Assembly: GCA_950295325.1 (NCBI GenBank)
Contig: OX485807.1
Span: forward strand, 45,620,796 to 45,684,795
Direction of reading: 5' to 3'
From: Polytrichum commune
Lineage: Eukaryota; Streptophyta; Polytrichopsida; Polytrichales; Polytrichaceae
DNA: 64,000 nucleotides
The position numbers were made by a program, and so were the translations under genes. The notes beneath the pieces were generated by a model. It had not been told where the DNA came from, did no database searches, and worked only from the letters and a program-made list of their open reading frames with translations. This document shows positions 1 to 9,913 of the stretch, piece after piece (within the stretch, counting starts at the first letter, position 1; each line of letters starts with the position of its first letter).

Positions 1-533
1 CAACTCGACGGACAGATCATCCCGCATAGGTTTACGGGCGGGAGCAACCTGCAACGCGTGAATGCAAGAACACACGTGTTAGTTAAGGGAGGAAGACCCA
101 AACGTGTCACACGTTCATTTTTTAAGTGCGGGATGATTGTAATGTGCGGTTAACCATGTTTGGGGGGGGGGGGGTTCACCTTGTCACCGGGGGCGTTCCC
201 ATCGGAGTTGGCGAGGAGGGGCAAGGCGTCCCGCAAAGGAATAGGAAGGGTTCCACTCTTCGTTGGCCGAGCGTCCATCCGCAGCCGCCGTTGAGGTGTA
301 ATATGGCCGCCGGGTCGAGAGGGGGACGTCCGGACGCATTTGCGATTTATGCCCTTGAGCGGCGACGGGGACGCAGATCGCCGGAAGATTTGCTTGGGTG
401 GGGGGCTATCGACGACGCCGGCGTCAATAGGCTCCTTGGAGTAGTCAATGGTTGACGCTGCGTCGTAAACAGTCTCGTAGAAGAAGCTCCCCAAATTTGA
501 CTCGCTCACGATGTCAATCAAGGGCTCCAAACG
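1..533 (-). CDS. Unit A 'gene 3': start-less terminal exons downstream of gene 1 (partial)
   Basis: There are two exons: 533-180 (118 codons, phase 0 after a CTCCAG acceptor) and 48-1 (after a TTGCAG acceptor, continuing off the window). The first exon has no ATG; its first codons read Arg-Leu-Glu-Pro. It shares a block with the unit B copy, around DAAS-x-x-DYS and GVV-D/N-SPPP, then A-x-SPSPL and R-x-SPSR. Both copies have a donor directly after a lysine codon, and the second exon opens Val-Ala-Pro in both. The protein is proline-, serine- and arginine-rich with no recognised domain. Missing start codons and phase-0 entry in all three units suggest splicing onto an upstream exon of gene 1, most simply exon 3 with exon 4 skipped. 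A separate gene with an unseen first exon is the alternative. A poly-G/poly-C tract lies in the intron just after the donor, near 162-173. Confidence 0.5.
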
Positions 534-670
534 CTGGAGCCAAAATTAAAACAAAACAAAACCCAAGGGAGAAGGGTTTGATAGAGCGCGTGAAAATCAA
601 GATACATATGAAGCATATATTACACAAAGTGGGCAGACACATACACACACATACAAACACACATAGTGCC

Positions 671-1483
671 TCAAATGAGCTTGTTGAATTTCGCGTGTGA
701 GAACAACTCTCTGTACAAATGGTCTCGTGGATCCAAGTATCTCTCGCCTATCGGATTGTTCCTAACAAAATTGTTTACGGGTAGCCCGCTACCCCAGCGC
801 GCCTGGAGGTATTTACTAAGGTCTAACAAAAATCGGTCCCGGACCTTCTCGACCGTCCACGTAGGGCAAACTATGAGGTTGGCCGTCGGGTTCAACATGT
901 TCTTTGCGGCGTTGTCGTCCACCATGAGCGTGTTCTCGCGGGTGGGGCGGACATCGTAGGGGACGCCTATCAAGGACGGACGTTGGTCCCAAAAAATGGG
1001 CTTCAAGACCTTGAGATATTGGGGGGAAGCGGGGTTGTTTGGTTTTTTGACGACTTTGCCGTCTGGTGTGTACAATATTCTACAGGCTTCTTGTGCTAGG
1101 ACCATGCAGGGGGGCTCGATGCCCTTGAAGATGAACTCCACGACGGCATTGGTGTTCTCGGCCTTCATGGAGCTCCACACGACCACCCACCATCGTTGTT
1201 GGGCGATCTGGAGGAAGGTCCGAAGCCACGGGCGGAGGTGAACTAGTTTGCTCTTTATGAACGTGGGCGGCCCGTCGTAATTAGCGTCCTCGGGCTTGCA
1301 AAAGGGCACCGTGGGGGTCCTAGGGCAATGAACGCATTGGACGAGGACCCCGTTCAGGTCTAACACCAGGAATCGTTTCTTCGGCAGCGGGGGCGGGGCG
1401 GGTAAAACCGGGGGTGCCGCCGCGCTGCCCTCTCCGCTCCTTGGAGAAGAGCGTCGGGGAGCCGCTACGCTATGCTCCGAGCC
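671..1483 (-). CDS. Gene 1A exon 4: FCP1/NIF-type HAD phosphatase-like domain
   Basis: This exon has 270 codons plus TGA and begins after a TCCGCAG acceptor in phase 0. About 35 Pro/Ser-rich residues come first. Then comes the HAD nucleophile motif DLNGVL, a VVWSSMKAENT block (motif II region) and LMVDDNAAK (motif III/IV). It ends on a conserved AKFNKLI. The layout matches SCP/FCP1-like phosphatases, which dephosphorylate Ser/Thr in targets such as the RNA polymerase II tail. The usual second Asp of DxD is Asn, as in units B and C, so activity is uncertain. In motif III the usual SP is NA in this copy only. It is translated as the last part of gene 1, after exon 3. Confidence 0.75.
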   Translation of the reverse strand, partial: GSEHSVAAPRRSSPRSGEGSAAAPPVLPAPPPLPKKRFLVLDLNGVLVQCVHCPRTPTVPFCKPEDANYDGPPTFIKSKLVHLRPWLRTFLQIAQQRWWVVVWSSMKAENTNAVVEFIFKGIEPPCMVLAQEACRILYTPDGKVVKKPNNPASPQYLKVLKPIFWDQRPSLIGVPYDVRPTRENTLMVDDNAAKNMLNPTANLIVCPTWTVEKVRDRFLLDLSKYLQARWGSGLPVNNFVRNNPIGERYLDPRDHLYRELFSHAKFNKLI

Positions 1484-1943
1484 CTGCGGATACGAGCGAG
1501 AGAAAACGGGGGCGACTTATGTCATGCTATGTCCAAACGAAGCATTAAGGAAACGAGCGTTCTCAGTGCAAACACAAAAGCATTTGATTCATTTTGGAGG
1601 GGGTGCAACAAGGGATACAAGGGATACAAGAGCATACAAAATACATTCAAACACAATATACAAGTATATAGGAGTCAAAAATGGTGATTATATTATATAC
1701 AATGCTCTATGTACATCTTGATTGGGGGAGCCGCGTTGAACGATGCGTTCAAACTAGCCTACTTCTACATCTAGAAAAAATTGAAGAGACGGGCCGCCGT
1801 GATGAAGACTTCGTCGCAAAGCCGGGGGTAGGTGGACGAACGAATGGTCGCTGGGGGTGACGAAGGGCGCGAGTGCCGGAGGGGGGCCTAAGTTCGTCCT
1901 AGCTAAGGGACACGACCAAGGCAAGAAGTCAAAGACCCAGGAA

Positions 1944-1965
1944 GTTTGGGTCGACCGACCCAAAC
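1944..1965. promoter_or_regulatory. Palindrome A in gene 1A intron 3
   Basis: One perfect copy of half-site GTTTGGGTCG, spacer AC, and the inverse half-site. It lies in the intron 1986-1484, about 20 bp inside the donor end. The rest of this 503-bp intron shows nothing notable. Confidence 0.85.
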
Positions 1966-1986
1966 TGAGTGGGGTCAGTGCATTAC

Positions 1987-3465
1987 CTCGCCTTGGTCGT
2001 GCCTTGACGACGTTGATGCCTGCATCGCGTGCGCTGCCCCACCTCTGTCACCGCCGTCTCCGACGACGACGTCAGCCGCAACCTGCTCCTGCAAAGGCTG
2101 AATGTCAGGCCTTTGTCCCAACCCAACCTCCGCATGCGCATCATGCATTGGTTCATCGACTGGGTTAGGAGTAGAGGTATCACCAGGCCCTTGCGGGCCT
2201 TCAACATCTAGCATAGGCTCGTCGACCGGGGTCTGATGGGGGACGGGGTTTGGGTCGGCCGACCCAAACCCTGCTGCTTGGCGAGGGTCGCTCTGCGACG
2301 CTGCAACGTCGGCACTGTTTGGGTCGGACGACCCAAACATGTGGGGGTCGTCCCGCTGGTGGTGTGGGGGCAAGAGGATGGGAGGCCGGAGCGGCGGGGG
2401 TGCCAATGAGCTGGACGCTCCGGGGACGCGCCAAAGGTTTGGGTCATCCACTTGCTGCACAGGCACGTAAGGACGGGCGTGCGGCTGCAGCAAATCCGCG
2501 AAGCTGAAGGAATGCTCCAACGCCGGCCGCGGGCGGATATCCTGTGGAGGGAAGCCTGCGGGCAAGTGAGGGAATGAACTCGGGGGAGCCATCACCAATC
2601 CCTGCGCCAGCATGCCCTGGATCACTTGCGTGATGAGGTCCGCTTGGGACGAAGTTTGGGACATCGCCCTTTGCCGCTCCTGCTCCAACAGGAGAGCCCT
2701 CAACTCCACGACTTCGTTGCGGACCGAGGGTTCCTCGGCAGCAGCCCTCTGCAGTCGCACACGTTGCTCCTCGTCTCGGAGCATTTTTGCGTTTGCCTCC
2801 TCCACGGTGAGGACCTCCGGTTTCACCCTCACATTCCCGGCGAACGCTCTGGGGGAGGCAGGATCAGACCTCAGCTTCTTGGCGAGTTCCATGTCGTCCT
2901 CGTCCTCGGAGCTTATTGCGATCGTCTCCTCCACCGCATAGTCCCCGTACAGCTTCTTCCCCTTCATCCTTCTACGCTCCCTGAAGGTGGCCGTCGCGTC
3001 CCTCGAGTACATATCCTTGGCGTCGTCCACCGTCAACGCGGGCACCAGCCTGCTCTGCGGCGTGGCAGCCCGCATGGCCTTCTTCCGCTGAGGGGCCTCG
3101 GATTCTTGAGTGAATCCTGTTGCCCCTTCCTCCACCTCCCCCTCCACTTTCTCTGCTTCCTCCTCCGCCTCCTCCTCGTTTTCCTCCCCCTCCTCCCCAA
3201 CCCTGCCACCTGCTCCCATAGACGGATTGCCCGGATGCAACCCGATGAGCGGCTCTGGCAATTGAACGGGGGCCCGCATGGCGAATTCACCCGGGTTGAT
3301 TCGCCTCGCAATATCCAAAGGATTCTCGCCCCCCTCGACGATCTCTTCGACGTAGGATCCGGGTATCCAGTCGAGGATGTCCATTCTCTTGGCCAGCGCC
3401 TTTTGGGTCCTGTAGAATTGAACATCGGCATCCTCTACATAGGAGTAGATGTTCAACCCAGACAT
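1987..3465 (-). CDS. Gene 1A exon 3: acidic, SIM-like and coiled-coil region
   Basis: This exon has 493 codons, phase 0 at both ends (acceptor TGTGCAG, donor GAG|GTAATG). It opens MSGLNIYSYVEDAD, matching the start of exon 3 in unit B. An acidic Glu tract follows, then a basic stretch and a motif ETIAISSEDEDD that resembles a SUMO-interacting motif. Next is RVKPEVLTVEEANAK, which contains a SUMO-acceptor-like V-K-x-E and aligns with RVKEEALSVAELNAK in unit B. A Glu/Arg-rich coiled coil and a long Pro/Gln/Asp-rich tail complete it. Two palindromes are translated in the tail. It is probably a flexible linker and interaction platform between the ParB-like part and the phosphatase-like part. No enzyme domain is visible. 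Confidence 0.75.
2248..2338. repeat. Two palindromes A inside coding exon 3
   Basis: Perfect sites occur at 2248-2269 (spacer GC) and 2317-2338 (spacer GA), inside the open frame of gene 1A exon 3. A decayed half-site follows at about 2435. They add residues without a stop in the reading frame. Exon 3 also carries a site in units B and C. Confidence 0.85.
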
Positions 3466-3548
3466 CTGCACAATCAAAATCAATACTATTAGTAACACCA
3501 AATGAACATATAATGGAAAATGACTTCCAAACAAAATAAGAATAGTTA

Positions 3549-3606
3549 GTTTGGGTCGCTCGACCCAAACTATGCATGGCCCTAGTTTGGGTCGCTCGAC
3601 CCAAAC
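3549..3606. repeat. Two palindromes A in gene 1A intron 2
   Basis: Perfect sites at 3549-3570 and 3585-3606, both with spacer CT, sit in the 175-bp intron 3640-3466. Starts are 36 bp apart. Confidence 0.85.
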
Positions 3607-3640
3607 CGAACGTATAGGGACTTCTGGGTTTTCTGCTTAC

Positions 3641-4972
3641 CATGGCTGCAAAAATCGGTTTGGACCCCCCGAAAACGTTGAAGATGCAGTCCCCTCTCTT
3701 CGTGAGGGTCCTCATCATCCGCAGGTAGAACTCCATGCGCAGCTCATCCGCGGGGTAGTTGGCGTACTTCGCCTCGTCATATAAGCTCCTGCTGGTACCC
3801 AACCCTTCTTGGACTTGGAAGAGCTTTTCCATCCTGGCTATGGGATGGTTTGGCACCTTAAGCAGCTCAGCTTTGTACACGAAGTACAAGCACAGCACGT
3901 TGACGATCTTCGTCTTCTTGTCTTTCAGCGTGCTGTACGCCCCCTCCGCCGGTGCAGCAACGTAGTGAGATTTCGAGACAGCATACTCCGGCTGCAATTT
4001 GCGCACGATCTCGTAAACCTGCTCTGCCCTTCTGTCCTCGACAATCCAGAGCCAGACGTCGACCTCCCTGAATTTGGGGCTGGCGTAGTCCACGAACTTC
4101 GACAAGAAAGGATCGTAAAAAGGGGTGCTCATAGTCCCCTCGAATGAGGCTCCAGGGATGTTCCTGAAGTCTATCATTCCGAAGGGGAAGCGGTCCCCGG
4201 CTCTAGTCCTGATCGCCTTCCTTGACTCAGAACCCGGCCAACCCTGGATCCTGAGAGGTTCGACAGTGACCATGTTGAATTGCGCATCGCCTTCGAAACT
4301 GACGATCTTCTTCTCCTTTATGAAGTTGGAGAAGGCCCGCACTGAGTGTTCGGGAAGCGCCCGGTTCCTCCCCCCCTTCACGAGCTTGGATCTGAGGAAA
4401 TCGTATCCCGCCTCCCTCATGAGGGCCGCCATGGACGCACTGGTAAACTTATATTTGGCTTTGAAGGCCCTCCAGTGCGCCTCGTCGACCTCTCCGTCCA
4501 CGATGAGCTTCTTCTCTGGCACAAGCTTGTGCAGCTCCTGGACGATGGTCGTCTTCTTCTTCCTGTTCTCCGTCCATTCCTTCATTGTGTAGCATGAAGG
4601 GACGAAGATCTTGGGTTTGGTGAAGACGATCTTAGGGTGGACCCAGCATCTCTTCGCCGTCGTCTCCACGTGTAGGATGTGGGACGCCGCTTTTTCCATC
4701 TCTGTCTCGGAGAGACCTTGAAGCGCTCTGAAAAACTCCCTCACCAGAGGCTTCATTTGCTTGAAGCGCGAAGTCTGGTTGAAGAGCATGCCGGTGTCGG
4801 GGTCGATGAGGTCACCCGTCTCGTGTTTTTCAAAAACACTCTTCCATCTTGCCCATACGAAATCGGACGCTGTGATCAAATAGATTTCTCCTCTCAGCTC
4901 ATTATATTTTTTCTGCTTATGGCTAGCATTGTCGATCGAGGAGAATTTATTGATCATTTGATATTTGAAATC
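3641..4972 (-). CDS. Gene 1A exon 2: conserved region with faint amino-methyltransferase resemblance
   Basis: This exon has 444 codons, phase 0 at both ends. The first half is charged (INKFSSIDN, W-x-x-W-x-x-VFEKHETGDLIDPDTG, MKEWTENRKKK) and aligns with unit B along its length. The second half has GMIDFRNIPGA, then VWLWIVED, a hydrophobic strand near NVLCLYFVY, and ends ELRMEFY...RGDCIFNVFGGSK...AAM. The end resembles motif I of N4/N6 amino-methyltransferases (a KP-E-L helix, then D-x-F-x-G-S-G), with IDFR where DPPY would sit. The catalytic Asp and Gly are replaced, so I infer at most an inactive relative. ParB-methyltransferase fusions are common in bacterial mobile DNA, which makes this reading attractive but unproven. 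The phase-0 donor follows the final ATG codon, as in unit B. Confidence 0.7.
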
Positions 4973-5034
4973 CTGCACAGGAAGACATTAGCACATGTTA
5001 GACAACACATAATGGAAAAACAAATGCAACAGCA

Positions 5035-5113
5035 GTTTGGGTCGACCGACCCAAACTATGAACCTGGCGATGACAACAAAACAATGTAGGAGTTTGGGTC
5101 GATCGACCCAAAC
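5035..5113. repeat. Two palindromes A in gene 1A intron 1
   Basis: Perfect sites at 5035-5056 (spacer AC) and 5092-5113 (spacer AT) lie in the 149-bp intron 5121-4973. The second lies just inside the 5' splice site. Confidence 0.85.
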
Positions 5114-5121
5114 ATACTCAC

Positions 5122-6447
5122 CTCCCATTTGGGGTTCTTGTCTTTAGCATTCTCCCTTTCCTTGGGAGGCCTTCCATAAAACTCCCACACCTCCCTCGAG
5201 GCCATGATGTTTCTGATCCACGATGCCTGATAGGCCCTCTTTTTGTTCCCCATGTTGAAGAACCTAGAGATGTCGCTGAGGACCGTCTCGTTGTCCGACC
5301 AAACCACCAAAGCCTTCCAAACTTTTAGCTTCTCCTTCTGGTTGTTCGGGTCGTCCCACTCGGTCATCAGCTGGATTTTTTTCGAGGCCTCCACACTGTG
5401 CTGCCCGTCAATCAGCCAGAAGTCTCCTTTAGAGATTGCCGGCCACATCTCAGGCGTCGGCATTCTTTTCAGCCCTTGTGGCATGACAACAATTGTCTGC
5501 CTGTCGTCCTTGAACTGCCCGCCCAAGATTTGAGCGACCATCCAGTCGACGTAGGCGTCCTCCTTGGCTCGGACGCACTTCTCTGGTGGCGCAAGGTGGC
5601 ACTGCGCAATGTTGACCTCGAATTTGAAGTCCCTGCCCATGAAGAAGCAGTGCAGGCATTTTGTCTCGAAGTTGTTGTTTATTTTTTGTATTTCGCCTGC
5701 ATCCACCTCTTGGCCAGGCTTCGGCATCCGGAGCTCCGGGGAAACAGGCTCGTCAATCATCCCCGATGACTCTCTTCCCCTCTTGGAAGGGGTCGTCTGA
5801 CGGCTTCCTGATGGCGTTGGCGTCTCGCTGTCAGCCGGCGTTGTTGTAGTGCTCGTCCGTCTCGAGTCTGCAGGGACCGCCCGCGGTTTCCTCACAGTTT
5901 GTGGTCTTGAGGACCCTGCGCCTTCTTCCATCGTTGCCTTCCGCCTCACAGGCTGCTGCGTCTTGGGTTTGCTTTGCAGCGCCTTGTTGAGAACCGTGAT
6001 AGCCTGTTTTAACTTTGTGAACCTACTCGCAACCTTCGTGTTCGTTACACTGCCATCTATGAATATGGCCTCCGGTTTTATGGTTTCAGGGTCGACGCAA
6101 GTCTCCTTGGCGTACAAGGGGTCGAAGGGCTCGGAGAACTGGTGCATGAACATGTGGACGTTCTGCACGGCGGAGTTCTCCAGTATGACATCTACGTAGT
6201 CCCCGAGAGACTGGACGGACGCAACCTCCCATCCCGTCAGCGTTGCCCAGGTGTGATGCTCGTGGGTCCCCACCTTCACCACGAATAGCAGCTTGAACAT
6301 GGATGCCTTCACCACCTGAACGGACCATGCCAGAACGACGCCATCTTTTGGGACGTAAGAATCGTCCTGTGGAGTTTCATACTCCTGCCAAAGGTGGTCT
6401 GGCGCGAGCATGAACCACCTTTCACCTGGTCTCTTTTTAGGGGCCAT
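5122..6447 (-). CDS. Gene 1A exon 1: ParB/sulfiredoxin-like domain protein, N-terminal part
   Basis: This exon has 442 codons. I chose the ATG at 6447 because a TTGCAG acceptor sits directly before it, as in unit B. Residues 1-150 are a conserved domain with no match I know; it shares SYVPKD with NYVPKE in unit B. A basic Ser/Thr-rich linker follows with SRQTTPSKRGRE, shared with unit B as SRQSTPSKRSRD, probably a nuclear localisation signal. The last 190 residues carry cysteine pairs, DRQTIVVMPQG and the motif DFWLIDGQHSVEAS. The last aligns with the ParB/Srx G-x-H/R-x-x-A box. ParB proteins bind palindromic parS sites and hydrolyse CTP, and this unit is full of palindromes. CTPase activity cannot be judged by eye. 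A sulfiredoxin-like role is less likely given the context. Confidence 0.75.
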
Positions 6448-6612
6448 CTGCAATCCAAGAAATCGAAACTGTGAGTTTCGGTCAATCAACCCAAAGTATT
6501 GCAATGTGCATTTAACATTTGGAGGATTCACCCAAACATTTACTTAATTTTCAAAGTCGTTTTAAAAGATCTTTTAGATTTTAAAGTGTGGTTTAGGTGG
6601 TCACCCTGTAAT

Positions 6613-7570
6613 GTTTGGGTCGAGCGACCCAAACATGATGAGGCTGCAAATTTAGGTAGCTTAACACATTCATTTCAGACTGCAATGTTTGGGTCGAACG
6701 ACCCAAACAATTACTTAATTTTGGAAGTTCTTTTATATTTTACAGTGTGGTTTAGTTCTTCTCCCTGTAATGTTTGGGTCGAGCGACCCAAATATGTTAG
6801 GCTGCAAATTTAGGTAGCTCAACCCATTCATTTCAGACTGCAATGTTTGGGTCGAACGACCCAAACAATTACTTAATTTTCAAAGTTCTTTTATATTTTA
6901 CAATGTGGTTTAGTTCTTCTCCATGTAATGTTTGGGTCGAGCGACCCAAATATGTTAGGCTGCAAATTTAGGTAGCTCAACCCATTCATTTCAGACTGCA
7001 ATGTTTGGGTCGAACGACCCAAACAATTACTTAATTTTCAAAGTTCTTTTTTATTTTACAATGTGCTTTAGTTCTTCTCCGTGTAATGTTTGGGTCGACC
7101 GACCGAAACATGTTAGGCTGCAAATTTAGGTAGCTCAACCCAATCATTTCAGACTGCAATGTTTGGGTCGAACGACCCAAACATTCACTTAATTTTCAAA
7201 GTTCTTTTATATTTTACAATGTGGTTTAGTTCTTCTCCCTGTAATGTTTGGGTCGAGCGACCCAAACATGTTAGGCTGCAAATTTAGGTACCTCAACCCA
7301 GTCATTTCAGTCTGCAATGTTTGGGTCGAACGACCCAAACATTTACTTAATTTTTAAAGTTCTTTTTTATTTTACAATGTGGTTTAGTTCTTCTCCCTGT
7401 AATGTTTGGGTCGAGCGACCCAAACATAATGAGGCTCCAATGTTTGGGTCGCTCGACCCAAACAAGAGGCTGCAATGTTTGGGTCGAACGACCCAAACAT
7501 TTAGTTCATTTTAGGCGGCAATTCAAATATTTATTATATTTTAATATGAGTTTGGGTCGTCTCCCCAAAC
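6613..7570. repeat. 158-bp tandem array carrying 13 palindromes A in the gene 1A leader
   Basis: Two interleaved series share a 158-bp period. Sites with spacer AG start at 6613, 6772, 6930, 7246 and 7404; the 7088 copy has spacer AC and one half-site mismatch. Sites with spacer AA start at 6687, 6845, 7003, 7161, 7319 and 7477. An extra site with spacer CT is at 7442 and a decayed one at 7550. The inter-site sequence is also repeated, so the array grew by tandem duplication of a two-site unit. It lies wholly in the predicted leader intron 7691-6448, between the first exon and the start codon of gene 1A. Confidence 0.9.
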
Positions 7571-7691
7571 TACTGTGTTTCCAGATGCATGTTTAATGCT
7601 TGGGCAACATATACAATGCTTATGCATTGTATATGTAACATGAACCTAAAGGGAATGATGCAAATTGTGTGCACTGATGCAAATTGCTTAC

Positions 7692-8300
7692 CTTGTCTTT
7701 CAAACTCTTGAAAGCTGCTCTCACAATCTGCTTCTTACAACCGGACTCAGAAACTCTGTTGTGGCACTAAAGAACAACTCTCACAAAGACCTCAGAAACA
7801 CAATGAATCTCTCAAGCACCCTAAAACTTTCTCACAAACCCCCTGATTCTTGCAAACTCAGGCCTAATTTGAAAGACCTCTACCTTTCTATCACACTCGA
7901 CCGTGCTCACTTCTACTCAACCTAAAATCACTCCATGCATGAATTTTACAAAACAAGTAAGGAGTTCAACACAATAACCCGCTCCGAACTCACTCAAAGC
8001 TAACACTCTGGACCAAGAAGAGAGAATAAGAAGAGGAAAACAATAACAAGAGGAATAGAATGAGAGAAGAGGAGGAGAAGCATCAGAGAGGAGGAGAGGA
8101 ATGAAGGAGAAAGAAGAATGAAGGGAAGCGGCGCGACCAAGACAAAAGCAAAAGGTGCAAGAGGAAGCGCTTGGCGCGGCGCTATGGAAAGCGGCGGCGG
8201 CGTTTCCAAGAGCGGCGCTTGGCGCGGAGGAAGAGAGGAAGAAAAAGAGAGAAAGAAAAAAGAGGAGGGGAGAGAAGGAGAGAGCGGAAGGGGTCACCCT
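7692..8300 (-). other. Probable untranslated leader exon of gene 1A
   Basis: The minus strand is strongly pyrimidine-rich from about 8300 to 8010. It then continues to a good splice donor, AAGACAAG|GTAAGCAA, at 7692/7691. Joining it to the acceptor before the ATG at 6447 removes the palindrome array. Units B and C have a similar pyrimidine-rich stretch 1.3-1.6 kb upstream of gene 1. Open frames here are low-complexity and not conserved, so I do not call a protein. Confidence 0.45.
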
Positions 8301-8353
8301 AAACCCTCGAATCCGGGCCATTAGATTGCGCCGGGCCCATCAACGGCTCAGAA

Positions 8354-8418
8354 GCCTCGCGGGCCAACACCTTGCCAGGTGTCGACACCTCCTTGGTTTA
8401 GGTGGTTGCCCGCGAGGC
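8354..8418. repeat. Inverted repeat with nested 14-bp palindrome upstream of gene 1A
   Basis: Arms 8354-8371 and 8401-8418 are near-perfect inverses. The loop contains AGGTGTCGACACCT (8377-8390), a perfect palindrome unrelated to the family A site. It sits in a GC-rich island just upstream of the predicted leader exon, so it may be a promoter element of gene 1A. Confidence 0.55.
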
Positions 8419-9073
8419 TTGTGGTGTTGACACCTGCCACCCTAGGGAGATTGCCTTCTTGGTTGTCCTTGCCCCTAGGTGCGGGACATAGGAGGGCCGG
8501 CGCCTCTCTTGGCCGCCCGGCCCTGGCCTTCTAACCCGCTATTCATTAGCGGCAATTCAATACCAGTCAAAAACCTACGTGGACTAAGGTATTCCACAAA
8601 ATTAACACCATCACCAACTCATATTTTAATGGTGTTCAATTGAATGATCACCCGTTGGAATTGATAACATCGTAGAATGTAGCCATTATCGTTTTGGTGT
8701 ATGAATAATGTAATTTATGGAATCATATGAGAGTGTTACAAAGTCTAAGAGGAGTAAGTCATAATTATATTGCAATCCACAAAGGCAATTACACGGTGCA
8801 ATAATATAAATATGGTAACCATTCACATGGTTAACAGTTTAGGATTATGTATTGTAATTTATATGATGGTTGTTGGTAGAGGACAATGCTCTAGTCTATA
8901 ATGGATACCCTAACAAGTAGCATTAGAGTGAACATTAATATATGTACTTAGAAGTTCACATTTGAAGTACATGGGAGAAACAAATGATTACAAATGTATC
9001 TACTGCAACCCCATGGAGTTCACATATCATATGAAGTCATTTAAACATTCAGTTTGATGTTTGATGATGCCTG

Positions 9074-9104
9074 AACCCTAAACCCTAAACCTTAAACCTT
9101 AAAC
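9074..9104 (-). repeat. Interstitial telomere-like tract (CCCTAAA type)
   Basis: About four units of CCCTAAA with some decay to CCTTAAA. The plant-type telomere motif is away from any visible chromosome end. Confidence 0.7.
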
Positions 9105-9913
9105 AACACAAACCATAACTGGATGGCACATAGGTCAAATGACATGGGCCTTGGTGCTTGTAGTTTCCAATACAAATGTATATTGTCATCACAACATCCT
9201 AATTCACAAACGTGAAAGATGGATGTGTGGTTTTTCACGAATGAACGCACTAAAGGAAATAAACGATATTGTGCTCACAAGTAGGTGATACAATATTAAC
9301 CTATAACCTTGTCACCTGGTAAGAAGAGCATAAGAACTAGATTATAATGGATAGGATGTTGTTCATGTTAACATGTTATTTGGAATAGTGAAATATTATA
9401 TATTAATTTAAGGTAGATTTCATGTTGTGAATGATATGAGGACATACCTTTTGAACTTTGCATGTTTTGCTCACACACATTGGTAGAGTTCAAGGGACTT
9501 CACGATAGGTTCAAACATCCTTGGAAGATTGAACGTGCCAAATGTCATTTGTGGTTTAGGGTTCCATTAATGACTTCCACATAGGTACTAGGTTATTGTC
9601 ACACTTGGAGTCTTGAGGATGAAGCAATATTGGGTGCACACATTACAACACAACATATGTTTTTTTAATTAGCGGAAATTGAAAGTTGGCCAAATTATTC
9701 AAGTTTGTCATGGCATTAATTATTTGTTTTCAAAATATAAGTCCTCATGTGAGAGTCCAAATAATAGCATTAACTATTATATTTAGTGACTTTTAGTATA
9801 TGAAGTTTTATAATACATGCACATCTTTTGTCAATATATTGTTTGAAATATACCATAATGTTTGACTACAAGTAGAGTAAAACCCCTTAATAGATATAAT
9901 CTTACATATTGTC

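Noticed and set aside
671..1483. HAD exon as an independent gene
   Set aside because: The open frame begins in phase 0 right after a splice acceptor, has no ATG near its start in any unit, and joins exon 3 in frame in all three.
2626..3492. Antisense open frame of 288 codons over gene 1A exon 3
   Set aside because: Mirror of a biased coding exon. No similar antisense frame is conserved in units B or C.
7917..8430. Small Ser/Leu-rich and Lys/Glu-rich frames near 8000-8430
   Set aside because: Low-complexity pyrimidine/purine tract fitting an untranslated leader; not conserved between units.
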